Part shown: piece by piece, positions 44,398 through 52,756 of the stretch
How positions within the stretch are numbered: the stretch's first letter is position 1
Layout: the number at the start of each line of letters is the position of its first letter
Source of the DNA: Zhongshania marina
Lineage (GTDB): Bacteria; Pseudomonadota; Gammaproteobacteria; Pseudomonadales; Spongiibacteraceae
Length of the DNA: 64,000 nt
NCBI RefSeq assembly: GCF_002915595.1
Contig: NZ_PQGG01000016.1
Span: 32,393-96,392, forward strand
Direction: 5' to 3'
Translations under genes and position numbers: made by a program
Notes under the pieces: generated by a model
What the model saw: the letters and a program-made list of their open reading frames with translations, nothing else
Told to the model about the DNA's origin: nothing
Database searches by the model: none

Positions 44398-45462
44398 TCA
44401 CCCCGCAATCGGTGGATGGTCGTCGTACTCATCTGCCGTTGGATAAACCTCTGGTTCAAATGCTTCTCTAAAGGCATTGACCTGTTCTAGTGCTTCTTCA
44501 ATATTGGCTTTGTATTTTGCAATGTGAAAGAGTGCGTCGCCTTCATACACAAGCGGTAAAAATGTTCGGCCGATGACGATGCCGTCGTCGCTGGCTAGTA
44601 TTTTTACGTCTGAGCTATTGTCGCCCATTGGGTCGGAAATCAGTGCTAGTACATCGCCTTTACTTACAAAGGCGCCCAGTGGAACGAGGGCTCTTAGTAC
44701 GCCGCTACTGGTTGCGCGAAGCCATGTGGATTGCCCAGTGATCATGCTGCTGCGTTTGGGCTTTTTACTTCGCGACGCCGGTAGCATGCCAATTTGGCGC
44801 ATAACATTGAGTATGCCGCTTACCCCAGCGCGAATGGCAATTTCGTCAAAACGAAGGGCTTCGCCGGCTTCGTAAAGCAAGACTTGGATATTGCTTTCAC
44901 TGGCGATTTCTCGCAGTGAGCCATCCCGCGTTGCCGAGTGCAGAATAACCGGCGCGCCAAAGCTTTCCGCCATGGCTAGGGTGGATTTGTCTTTTATGTC
45001 GGCGCGGATCTGCGGTAGATTGCTGCGGTGTCTGGCGCCGGTATGTAGGTCGATACCGTGGGTGCATTTCAGCACAACTTCATTGAGGAAGGTGTGGGCC
45101 ATGCGTCCCGCGAGTGAGCTTTTGGGCGAACCTGGAAAAGAGCGGTTTAGGTCGCGGCCGTCGGGAAGGTAGCGGCTATTATTTAAAAAGCCGTGAACAT
45201 TTACGATAGGTATGGCCAGCAGGGTACCGCGCAGTGAGCGCAGGGCTTTGTGCTGGAGCAGGCGGCGAACAATTTCGACGCCATTAATTTCATCGCCATG
45301 AATGGCTGCGCTCACAAATAGCGTCGGGCCGTCTTTGCGACCACGCACCGCTTTTACCGTCATCGATAATTCGGTGTGGGTGTATAGGTTCGCCACTGGC
45401 AATTCAATTTGTTGCCGAGAGCCGGCGATGATATCAACGCCGGCGATAGTTAGTTTTTGCAT
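44398..45462 (-). CDS. Succinylglutamate desuccinylase/aspartoacylase family protein
   Basis: A 354-residue zinc carboxypeptidase-like protein of the AstE/AspA family. The zinc ligands are in SAAIHGDEINGVE (HxxE) and a later His in GIDLHTGARHRSNLPQI. The C-terminal 100 residues form a beta-barrel-like lipoyl-like fold. The ATG at 45462, 10 bp after the RimK gene, was preferred; an ATG 60 bp further upstream would overlap that gene. Co-transcribed with the RimK-type ligase and retropepsin, a conserved trio in gammaproteobacteria. A role in trimming amide-linked glutamate or similar tags is an inference. Confidence 0.88.
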   Translation of the reverse strand: MQKLTIAGVDIIAGSRQQIELPVANLYTHTELSMTVKAVRGRKDGPTLFVSAAIHGDEINGVEIVRRLLQHKALRSLRGTLLAIPIVNVHGFLNNSRYLPDGRDLNRSFPGSPKSSLAGRMAHTFLNEVVLKCTHGIDLHTGARHRSNLPQIRADIKDKSTLAMAESFGAPVILHSATRDGSLREIASESNIQVLLYEAGEALRFDEIAIRAGVSGILNVMRQIGMLPASRSKKPKRSSMITGQSTWLRATSSGVLRALVPLGAFVSKGDVLALISDPMGDNSSDVKILASDDGIVIGRTFLPLVYEGDALFHIAKYKANIEEALEQVNAFREAFEPEVYPTADEYDDHPPIAG

Positions 45463-45472
45463 GTTTGTGTTT

Positions 45473-46378
45473 TCAGCCCGTTCCTCGGGTTTTATTTTTA
45501 TTCGGTCCGGCATTTTCTTCAATAAATTTTACAATTTCGGCGGCGACATTTTTCTTGCTGGCCGTTTCGATGCCTTCGAGTCCTGGCGATGAATTCACTT
45601 CCATGACGAGCGGGCCGCGCGATGAGCGCAAAATATCTACACCGGCAACATTGAGTCCCATAATTTGCGCTGCTTTTACTGCCGTTGCGCGTTCCGCTGG
45701 GGTAAGGCGTGTTAGCTCAGCGGTGCCGCCGCGATGCAGATTGGAGCGGAATTCGCCGCTGGCTGCGGTGCGCTGCATAGCCGCAACGACCTTTTTACCA
45801 ATTACCAGGCAGCGCACGTCGGCGCCACCGGCTTCTTTAATAAATTCTTGAACTAGGAAGTCGGCCTTTAATTCGCGGAAGGCATCGATGACGCTCTCTG
45901 CAGCTTTTGCTGTTTCTGCCAGTACAACGCCGCGACCTTGGGTGCCTTCTAGCAGTTTGACAACAACGGGTGCGCCGCCAACTAATTTAATGAGTTCTTT
46001 GGTGTTGTGAACGTCATGGGCAAAGCTGGAAATTGGCATGCCGACGTTTTTACGCGAAAGTAATTGCAGGGCGCGCAGCTTGTCACGGGAGCGGCCAAGG
46101 GCGACCGATTCGGTCAGGCTATAGGTGCCCAGCATTTCAAATTGGCGGATAACGGCCAAACCATAGGGCGTAATTGAGGCGCCGATGCGGGGAATAATGG
46201 CGTCGAAGCCTTCAAGTTTTTCGCCTTTGTACCAAACTACTGGCTCATTGGAGCTCAGTTCCATATAGCATTTAAGGGTGTCTAGCACTCGCACTTCGTG
46301 GCCACGTTCAGTGCAGGCTTCAACCAGACGGCGGGTGGAGTAGAGACGTCTGTTGCGTGACAGTATTGCAATTTTCAT
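45473..46378 (-). CDS. rimK: RimK-type ATP-grasp ligase
   Basis: A 301-residue ATP-grasp enzyme matching E. coli RimK, which adds glutamate residues to the C-terminus of ribosomal protein S6. It begins [20 protein letters not shown], then has [24 protein letters not shown] core, [15 protein letters not shown] (ATP loop), [16 protein letters not shown] and the C-terminal [20 protein letters not shown] metal site. The second gene of a three-gene operon; 60 bp separates it from the retropepsin gene. Confidence 0.94.
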   Translation of the reverse strand: MKIAILSRNRRLYSTRRLVEACTERGHEVRVLDTLKCYMELSSNEPVVWYKGEKLEGFDAIIPRIGASITPYGLAVIRQFEMLGTYSLTESVALGRSRDKLRALQLLSRKNVGMPISSFAHDVHNTKELIKLVGGAPVVVKLLEGTQGRGVVLAETAKAAESVIDAFRELKADFLVQEFIKEAGGADVRCLVIGKKVVAAMQRTAASGEFRSNLHRGGTAELTRLTPAERATAVKAAQIMGLNVAGVDILRSSRGPLVMEVNSSPGLEGIETASKKNVAAEIVKFIEENAGPNKNKTRGTG

Positions 46379-46438
46379 TATGACGGTATCTCGCGGTTGT
46401 GTGGGGCTGGCGGCGGTGTGCTCTGATCCATCCAGACC

Positions 46439-46891
46439 TTAAATAGTTCCCGTTGCGCGCGGGGGTTTCTGGCTTGCGCAGTAAGATCGGCCAGGGTCGA
46501 CGGTGTAGCGGTTTTTCATTGCAGTGCGCCCTAGTAGCATGCGGAACATCATCTGTGAGCGGTCTGCCAGAGTCACCTCTGCGGTGAATTGCTCGCTGCC
46601 GATGTTGATTGTGGTCTCTATAACATAGCGCATACTGCGGTGACCGCCAGAGTCGGTGACTTGGCGATAGTCTTTTATGGGGGCGCGGCAGTGCAGGGGG
46701 GCATCTGTTTGATGTTGCAGCGGCTGCACCTTGAACTCAACCCACTGTTCGCCGTCGACGGTGATGGTTTGAATATCAATAGCGTGTAGCGAGGAGCTGC
46801 GTGCACCAGTATCAATTTTTGCTTTGATGCCGCTTATTCCCAAATCGGGCAGACTAATCCATTCGCGCCATCCTAGTATTGTCTGTGCCAA
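46439..46891 (-). CDS. rimB: RimB-like retropepsin-type aspartic protease (ATP-dependent zinc protease family)
   Basis: A 150-residue protein of the family annotated as ATP-dependent zinc protease (DUF785). The sequence GIKAKIDTGARSSSLHA carries a single DTGA motif (from Asp27), as in retroviral-type aspartic proteases that dimerise to form the active site. In Pseudomonas the rimABK operon links such a protease to RimK and S6 glutamylation. Here it is the first gene before rimK, consistent with that operon; no RimA was recognised. Confidence 0.85.
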   Translation of the reverse strand: MAQTILGWREWISLPDLGISGIKAKIDTGARSSSLHAIDIQTITVDGEQWVEFKVQPLQHQTDAPLHCRAPIKDYRQVTDSGGHRSMRYVIETTINIGSEQFTAEVTLADRSQMMFRMLLGRTAMKNRYTVDPGRSYCASQKPPRATGTI

Positions 46892-47033
46892 ACGCTACCT
46901 CTATGTATTCAGACCTTAAGGTTGCCAGCATAGCGGCTTAGATTGCTAGGGAATAGCGTTGTGAGGGAATTTTTGTGTGTGGCAGCGACGGCATAGGAGA
47001 TCGCCGTTGCTGTCTAGTGTCGCCTTGGGACGT

Positions 47034-48482
47034 TTATTTTCTGATCATTGTGTTTAGGGTTTTATCGCATTTCTCGCCGTAGGGGGGCAACATGCCGCCT
47101 AATTTTTGGAAATTGACGTTACTTTGCTTATACACCGCCTTGGCGTGACTGAAGGTTTTAAAGCCGTCGTGGCCGTGATAGCTACCCATACCGCTGGGGC
47201 CAATGCCGCCAAAGGGCAGGTCTTCGCAGCTAACGTGGAAAATCACGTCATTGATGGTCACTGCGCCGGAAGTCGTTGAGTCCAGTATGCGGCGTTGCTC
47301 GGCATTGTCTTTGCCGAAGTAGTATAGCGCCAGCGGCCGTGGGCGGGCGTTTACATAGTCAATGCACTCGCTGACCGCAGTGTAGGTCTTAATACACATA
47401 ATGGGACCGAATAATTCCTCTTGCATGACGAGCAAGTCGTCGCTGGGATTGACGATGAGCGTGAGCGGAATTTTATGAGTGCCCTGCTGCTGGTTGAAGT
47501 CTTCGTTGGCGGGGTTGATCTCGCGGATATCGGCGCCTTTTTGGCGGGCGTCTTCTAAATAGCTCATCAAACGCTGGTAGTGACGCTCGTTTACCACCGA
47601 GCTGTAATCTGGGTTTTCGCGCAAGGTGGGGAAAAGATTACAGATATAGCTGCTTGCTGCGGTGCAAAAATCGTCGAGTTGGTCTTCAGGTACAAAAACA
47701 TAGTCGGGCGAGAGGCAGACTTGGCCAACATTGAGGATTTTGCCGGCAAAAATGCGCTCGACCGCCTCTTGTAGAGGGTAAGTTTTGCTGACAATAACCG
47801 GCGACTTGCCACCTAGTTCTAGGGTGACGGGGGTGAGGTTGTCTGCGGCGGCGCGCAGAATATGACGTGCGATGCTGGTCGCGCCGGTAAAAATTATGTG
47901 ATCAAAGGGCAGTGCGGCAAAGCTAGCACCTACATCGGGCCCGCCGTTGAATACCGCGACCTCGTCGCTGGAAAAATATTTCGCCGTTAAAGTTTCTAAT
48001 AAGGCGCCGGTTTGCGGTGTGACTTCTGAGCATTTGATCATTGCACGGTTCCCGGCAGCGAGCACGCCAGCCAGTGGTGCAAAAACGGTATTGAGTGGGA
48101 AATTCCAGGTTCCGATAATCCCGATAACGCCCTTGGCTTGGTACTCTACCTTGGCCTTGGCGCCCATTAAATTCATGGGGAATGGCGCTTTACGCTTTTC
48201 GGTTTTCATCCATGATTTAAGATGCTTTTTGCTGTGTTTGAGGCACTCAATGGTGGCGTAGATGTCAGACATCAGGGACTGGTGGCTGCTGCGGTGGCCA
48301 AAGTCCAGCGCCAGGGTTTCTACAATGGCGTCGCGGTTATCGAAAATTAGGTCGATGGCGCGTGAGAGCCGGTCGATCCGCAGTTCAGCACTTGCTGGGC
48401 CCTCGGTGATGCAAAGCTTGCGCTGGTTTGCTAGCGTGGCGCTCATGGCCGACATAGCGGAACTGTCATTGAGATTGCTCAT
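47034..48482 (-). CDS. Coniferyl aldehyde dehydrogenase
   Basis: A 482-residue NAD(P)-dependent aldehyde dehydrogenase. IIGTWNFPLN (cofactor site), FTGATSIA, catalytic Glu222 in LELGGKSP and Cys256 in GQVCLSPDY are intact. The short class-3-like form with this GQVC-LSPDYVFVP stretch is the group annotated as coniferyl aldehyde dehydrogenase in Pseudomonas; real substrates may be other aromatic or long-chain aldehydes. The C-terminus has the SGMGSYHGHDGFKTFSH motif of that class. GGGAGA precedes the ATG. It appears monocistronic. Confidence 0.9.
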   Translation of the reverse strand: MSNLNDSSAMSAMSATLANQRKLCITEGPASAELRIDRLSRAIDLIFDNRDAIVETLALDFGHRSSHQSLMSDIYATIECLKHSKKHLKSWMKTEKRKAPFPMNLMGAKAKVEYQAKGVIGIIGTWNFPLNTVFAPLAGVLAAGNRAMIKCSEVTPQTGALLETLTAKYFSSDEVAVFNGGPDVGASFAALPFDHIIFTGATSIARHILRAAADNLTPVTLELGGKSPVIVSKTYPLQEAVERIFAGKILNVGQVCLSPDYVFVPEDQLDDFCTAASSYICNLFPTLRENPDYSSVVNERHYQRLMSYLEDARQKGADIREINPANEDFNQQQGTHKIPLTLIVNPSDDLLVMQEELFGPIMCIKTYTAVSECIDYVNARPRPLALYYFGKDNAEQRRILDSTTSGAVTINDVIFHVSCEDLPFGGIGPSGMGSYHGHDGFKTFSHAKAVYKQSNVNFQKLGGMLPPYGEKCDKTLNTMIRK

Positions 48483-48586
48483 AGTATTCTCCCTGTTGCT
48501 TTTGTTGTAGGTATGGCTGTGATGGGGTGGGTATGTGGTTTGGCTGAAAGCAGCCTGGTCTTTATAGATAAAAAAGGAATGCGTAG

Positions 48587-49294
48587 ATGAAAAACCGAGT
48601 AGCTAGTATTTTGGGCCGCCAAGTGGCGTTTGTATTGTGTGCTTTGCTGCCGATGTTTGCCGCAGCCGCCACTTTGCCTGACTCGCCACATGTGGTGGTG
48701 GCCGCGCTTGGCGAAGTAGAGGCGATGCCAGATATTGCCAAGCTGCAGCTGCAAATTTCTGAAACCCGCGACACCGCTGTTGATGCGAAAAACCGTGTCG
48801 ATGAAAGAACCGCGCGGGTACTGACGGCGGTGCGGGAGCAGGGTGTGCCGGATGCCGACATCCGTGCCTCGCAGATTCGTATTTATCCCGATTACGAGTG
48901 GCAGGACGGCAAGCGTATGCTGCGCGGTCAGCGTGTTGAGCGCAGTATCGATTTGACCCTGACGGATTTGAGTCGCTATGGCGCGGTGCTTGACGGCTTG
49001 GTGCAGGCGGGTATTACCGAGTTGGGCAATGTGAGTTTTGACTTGTCTAACCGCGACGAACTGATGGCGCAGGCTGTTCAGGCGGCGATGGCCAATGCTA
49101 ACGCCAAGGCGGCAACCCTCGCGGCGGGCTTCGGTCGCCGAGTGGCGGGTGTTTATCACATTGATGAAGGCACTAGCGGGCCGATCAGGCAAGAGCGTAT
49201 GGTGATGATGGACGCGAAAATGAGTGCGGCGCCGATGTTGCTTGGCAAAGAAACCGTGAGTGCCAGTTTGAATGTGGTGTTTTTGCTGAAGTAA
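48587..49294 (+). CDS. SIMPL domain-containing periplasmic protein
   Basis: A 235-residue exported protein of the SIMPL (DUF541) family. A signal peptide (residues about 1-25, ending FAAAATLP) is followed by a beta/alpha domain with VAALGEVEAMPDIAKLQLQI and SLNVVFLLK at the end. E. coli YggE is a periplasmic relative linked to oxidative stress. Function unknown. Divergent from the aldehyde dehydrogenase. Confidence 0.9.
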   Translation: MKNRVASILGRQVAFVLCALLPMFAAAATLPDSPHVVVAALGEVEAMPDIAKLQLQISETRDTAVDAKNRVDERTARVLTAVREQGVPDADIRASQIRIYPDYEWQDGKRMLRGQRVERSIDLTLTDLSRYGAVLDGLVQAGITELGNVSFDLSNRDELMAQAVQAAMANANAKAATLAAGFGRRVAGVYHIDEGTSGPIRQERMVMMDAKMSAAPMLLGKETVSASLNVVFLLK

Positions 49295-49337
49295 AGGCTC
49301 GTTCGCTGCGGGCTTGGCACTGAGAAAGTGTCGGCCA

Positions 49338-49364
49338 TAAAAAAAGCACCCAAAAAATGGGTGC
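49338..49364 (-). terminator. Terminator on the minus strand
   Basis: Hairpin GCACCC-AAAAAAT-GGGTGC; read on the minus strand it is followed by seven T residues. It may end the DUF2889 transcript about 130 bp beyond its stop. A second imperfect inverted repeat lies at 49386-49423. Confidence 0.7.
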
Positions 49365-49494
49365 CAAGCGGGGGTGCTACTATGGAGACCGTTGATAATG
49401 GGCTTAGTCATTAACGATGGTCTTAGATTAGCGCCAGCCGCATACGGAATACATTCGTAATTATGCGTACATAAATCACGTTTTGCGCAGTAGC

Positions 49495-50280
49495 TCATAT
49501 TAGGGTCGGATCGCGAAAGGTGAGCAGTTCTTCGGGGCAGTCACTAAAATCTCGGGCACTGTCAGCGGTGCGCTTGGCTTTCTCGATTTGTGGCGAACTG
49601 TAGCTGTAGCAAACACCTTGCATGACATCCGCGTGTTCTAAGGCGGCCTGCCCCGCTTGGGTGTTAATGTTGTAGCGGCGGGCGCTAGAGACAAAATACC
49701 CCTTTTGCAGCGCGAAGGCGGCTTCTTTGAGGTCGCCGCTAAATTCGGCGCTGGCCCACTTGCTAAAGCCCTTGTACAAGACTTTTCCCGCTAGGTTTTC
49801 TGGCGCCGTAATTTCCCAATTGCATGCTTCCCAGCGGTGGCTTAGCTCGCCGTTAAGGTATATTTCTGATCGCGCGGCTTCGTCGCCAATTTGATCCTCT
49901 ATGCAAATGTCATAAAACCACTCTGTTTGCTGCCTGCGCGCGTGGCGAATTGCCATCAGCACGAGGTCTAGCAAATGGGTGCAATTGCCACCGGCATCGG
50001 TGTGGGGAATGAGGTCTTGAATGTCCTCACACAGCGGCAGCCCAATGAGCTTGCGGATGGGCTCGGAGGCACCTGGACAGGTGTCAAAGGGGATTCGCAG
50101 TACGTCGCTGTCGATGTTGGTGACATAATGGCCGTCGTGGCTAACAGTGCAGCGAAAGGCGTGGTTGGTGTCTTCTAGCTCACCGCTAACAGTATTGCCG
50201 ATATTTGTTAAGCGGATGCGACGCCGATAGCGGCCTCGGCCGTAATTCGGGTTTTTGGGGTAGTCTTCTTCCGCGGGCAT
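49495..50280 (-). CDS. DUF2889 domain-containing protein
   Basis: A 261-residue cytoplasmic protein matching DUF2889 (uncharacterised). An Arg-rich N-terminus (GRGRYRRRIRL) and a central region with CTHLLDLVLMAIRHA are typical. The ATG at 50280 follows GGAGG at 6 bp; an earlier in-frame start 15 bp upstream overlaps that site. DUF2889 genes are found among steroid or aromatic degradation genes in related bacteria, but nothing here fixes a role. Confidence 0.78.
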   Translation of the reverse strand: MPAEEDYPKNPNYGRGRYRRRIRLTNIGNTVSGELEDTNHAFRCTVSHDGHYVTNIDSDVLRIPFDTCPGASEPIRKLIGLPLCEDIQDLIPHTDAGGNCTHLLDLVLMAIRHARRQQTEWFYDICIEDQIGDEAARSEIYLNGELSHRWEACNWEITAPENLAGKVLYKGFSKWASAEFSGDLKEAAFALQKGYFVSSARRYNINTQAGQAALEHADVMQGVCYSYSSPQIEKAKRTADSARDFSDCPEELLTFRDPTLI

Positions 50281-50412
50281 ACGTGTCCTCCACAATAGGC
50301 TACGATATTAGCGACTTGGCGGGCAAAGAGAGTGACCGTAGCGGTCTATTTCAGTGACGCTTTCGGTCATTGCTGAGGGGCGCGTGCATCTAATAACAAT
50401 GTGGTGGGGTTT

Positions 50413-50805
50413 ATGGTTATCTTCTTAATTTACTTAATGCTGAGCTGGTTTGGGATTGGCGCATGGCTAATTTTTGATCCCGCCGCCTTGGAGTCCTATG
50501 CGGGGGTGGCGGCTTTAACGCCAACCGGCGAAACTGAGCTGCGGGCCATGTACGGCGGGATGGAATTGGCAATTGGCGGCGCGGCCCTGCTGGCTTTGTT
50601 GCAGCCGCGCTGGCGCTGTCATGTGCTGTTTTTAAACGGTGTGGTGGCTGGCGGGATAGCCGGTGGCCGCTTGGTGGGAGTTGCACTTGCAGGCAATATG
50701 TCGGTATATACCTTATCAGCGTTGACCTTTGAGTTGAGCACAGTGGTGATATGCTTGCTATTAGCTCGTCGATTGCAGCGAAGCGGAGAATCAAATAATG
50801 GATGA
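50413..50805 (+). CDS. DUF4345 domain-containing membrane protein
   Basis: A 130-residue integral membrane protein with four hydrophobic segments (about 2-20, 46-65, 72-95, 100-122). The central TELRAMYGGMELAIGGA motif is typical of DUF4345. Function unknown. The start is uncertain: GTG codons 9 and 12 bp upstream are alternatives. It overlaps the next gene by 8 bp, so the two are coupled. Confidence 0.78.
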   Translation: MVIFLIYLMLSWFGIGAWLIFDPAALESYAGVAALTPTGETELRAMYGGMELAIGGAALLALLQPRWRCHVLFLNGVVAGGIAGGRLVGVALAGNMSVYTLSALTFELSTVVICLLLARRLQRSGESNNG

Positions 50806-51598
50806 ATATCAGCAGTTAATTGGAGTGATATCCCTGACGATGGGGGTGGCATGGGCGAGTGGTCTCAATCTCTATGCCGCCATCTTGGTACTGGGTTTTG
50901 GCGGTTCTACCGGCGGTATTGAGCTGCCGGAAAATTTACAAATTGTGCAAGATCCGGCAGTAATGCTGGCGGCGGGCCTAATGTATGCGGTTGAGTTTTT
51001 TGCCGACAAGGTACCGGGCGTAGATACTGGCTGGGATGCCTTGCACACCTTTATTCGAATTCCGGCGGGGGCCTTGCTTGCCGCCAACACCGTTGGGGAC
51101 GTGAGCCCCGCACTGCAACTTGCCGCCGGTATAGTTGGTGGCTCGGTTACCTCGGTAACGCATGCGGCCAAGGCCAGTACAAGGGTGATGATCAATACCT
51201 CGCCAGAACCTGTAAGTAATTGGCTGGCGTCTATTTCCGAAGACGTCGCCGTGTTTGGCGGGCTATGGGTAGCCTTAAATCATCCGGTCTTGTTCTTGAT
51301 CGCTTTTGTTGCCTTCTTGTTTTTACTTATTTGGTTACTACCTAAATTGTGGCGCGGTATTGCGCGCATCTTCCGCAAGCTTGGTCAGTGGCTGGGCCTT
51401 GTAGAGGAAACCCGAGAGGCGATAGAGGATCCGACAGCGCCTGCGAGCTCGCCGCTGTCGCCATCCAAAGACGCACCGCGCAAAACCTTGGTGGAGGCTT
51501 TGCAGGGTTTAGAAGCAATGCACAAGTCTGGCGCCCTTAGCGATGTGGAGTTTGAGCAGGCTAAGGCATCGGTGATTGCTGAACATCAGTTAGCCTAG
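50798..51598 (+). CDS. DUF4126 membrane protein with C-terminal SHOCT-like motif
   Basis: A 266-residue protein. The N-terminal 190 residues form a DUF4126 membrane domain (GVAWASGLNLYAAILVLGF, FFADKVPGVDTGWDALHTF) with several hydrophobic segments, followed by a charged linker. The last 36 residues, TLVEALQGLEAMHKSGALSD and onward, resemble a SHOCT short helical motif. Function unknown. Coupled to the DUF4345 gene through an 8-bp overlap. Confidence 0.83.
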   Translation: MDEYQQLIGVISLTMGVAWASGLNLYAAILVLGFGGSTGGIELPENLQIVQDPAVMLAAGLMYAVEFFADKVPGVDTGWDALHTFIRIPAGALLAANTVGDVSPALQLAAGIVGGSVTSVTHAAKASTRVMINTSPEPVSNWLASISEDVAVFGGLWVALNHPVLFLIAFVAFLFLLIWLLPKLWRGIARIFRKLGQWLGLVEETREAIEDPTAPASSPLSPSKDAPRKTLVEALQGLEAMHKSGALSDVEFEQAKASVIAEHQLA

Positions 51599-51829
51599 TT
51601 GTTTTGGCCGAGGTGGTCGCGGTCATCTCGGTTTCACTTTCTAGCGTATCTTTTTGAAGCAGATCTCAGCATGGCGTCGCTCTTGGCCTTATGCTGAGAT
51701 CTTTAAAGGGAGCGCTATCGCGAACAAACGTCATGCTTCATTTTGTTAAATACGATTTAATCTACGGCTGAATGATATTCTCACGTCACGCTAATGTCCG
51801 CGGTGGCGATTAGGAGTTAAGTTGTCTAC
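51599..51829. other. Intergenic region upstream of the OmpA-like gene
   Basis: No gene in this 231-bp gap. An imperfect inverted repeat (AGATCTCAGCAT / ATGCTGAGATCT at 51660-51703) could be a hairpin ending the preceding operon; no run of T follows. Downstream AGGAGTT lies before the 51830 start. Confidence 0.5.
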
Positions 51830-52696
51830 ATGTTAGGAAAAAAACCGAATCGCAAATTAATTGCCGCCTTATTCTTAGTGGCGGCCTGTATTAGCGCACC
51901 CACGCAGGCGGGGATATTGCTCGCGGTACTGACTAAAACCGGTCTTCTTGCGATTGTGACGCCAATAACAACGGCGGTAGGTATCGATTTAGACGATACC
52001 TTGGTCACGGTAGACGGTGTTGTGACCGAGGTACTTGGTGGTGATTTAGCGGGCGGGGAGTTGAATCTGTCCGAACAGGAGGAGATGGATTTACGTGGTA
52101 TGGACACCCCTGTCACAAACGCGGCGGCGAATCTTTTACCCCAGACCTTTGCAGCGGCGCCAGCAGATGATCAGCCCGCGTTGATTCCGCTGCTTAACCT
52201 CGACCCGGAGTTTGTCGTTGGTCAAATACAGTCGCAGGAGTACCGTTGTTCAGATGCTGATGGCGACGGGGTCTGTGATCAAGATGATCAGTGTTTGAAA
52301 ACGCCAGCTGGCAAAAAAGTGCTTGCGAATGGCTGCTACCTTGACGGCCCGCGTGGGGTGGTGTTGGAAGGTGTTTTCTTTGAGAACGACAGCAATCGGC
52401 TCAGTCTTCCCGCCCAGCAAATTCTTCGTGGTGTTGCTGATGCCATCAAGCAGTCGTCGGCCAGTCTATTTGAAGTGGGCGGTTACACCGACGACGCCGG
52501 CGATGCAGAATACAATTTACAGTTGTCAGCTAGTCGCGCCGCTGCAGTGCGTGATTACTTATTGAGTTTGGGCATTGCTAAGTCGCGGCTGCAGGTTAGG
52601 GGCTACGGCGAAAGCTCTCCGAGGGCAGATAATACGACGCCGGAAGGCAGGGCGATGAACCGCCGTGTAGAACTGAAAATCGTAAACCCTAGCTAG
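51830..52696 (+). CDS. OmpA family protein with calcium-type repeat
   Basis: A 288-residue exported protein. A signal peptide (to about residue 26) precedes a low-complexity N-terminal region; CSDADGDGVCDQDDQC (about 140-155) is a thrombospondin type-3-like, Ca-binding Asp-rich motif, and residues about 180-285 form an OmpA peptidoglycan-binding domain with VGGYTDDAGDAEYNLQLSAS and GRAMNRRVEL. Likely linked to the cell wall from the outer membrane. The TpsB-like gene 60 bp downstream is co-directional. Confidence 0.9.
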   Translation: MLGKKPNRKLIAALFLVAACISAPTQAGILLAVLTKTGLLAIVTPITTAVGIDLDDTLVTVDGVVTEVLGGDLAGGELNLSEQEEMDLRGMDTPVTNAAANLLPQTFAAAPADDQPALIPLLNLDPEFVVGQIQSQEYRCSDADGDGVCDQDDQCLKTPAGKKVLANGCYLDGPRGVVLEGVFFENDSNRLSLPAQQILRGVADAIKQSSASLFEVGGYTDDAGDAEYNLQLSASRAAAVRDYLLSLGIAKSRLQVRGYGESSPRADNTTPEGRAMNRRVELKIVNPS

Positions 52697-52756
52697 TAGC
52701 AAATACCCTTGGGGTGGCTTTGCCCCGCTATAAAACGAAGATTTAGGAGAATGTGA

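Noticed and set aside
48479..49498. Minus-strand frame of 339 codons over the SIMPL gene
   Set aside because: His/Arg-rich composition typical of an antisense shadow; the plus-strand SIMPL protein is a recognised family with a signal peptide.
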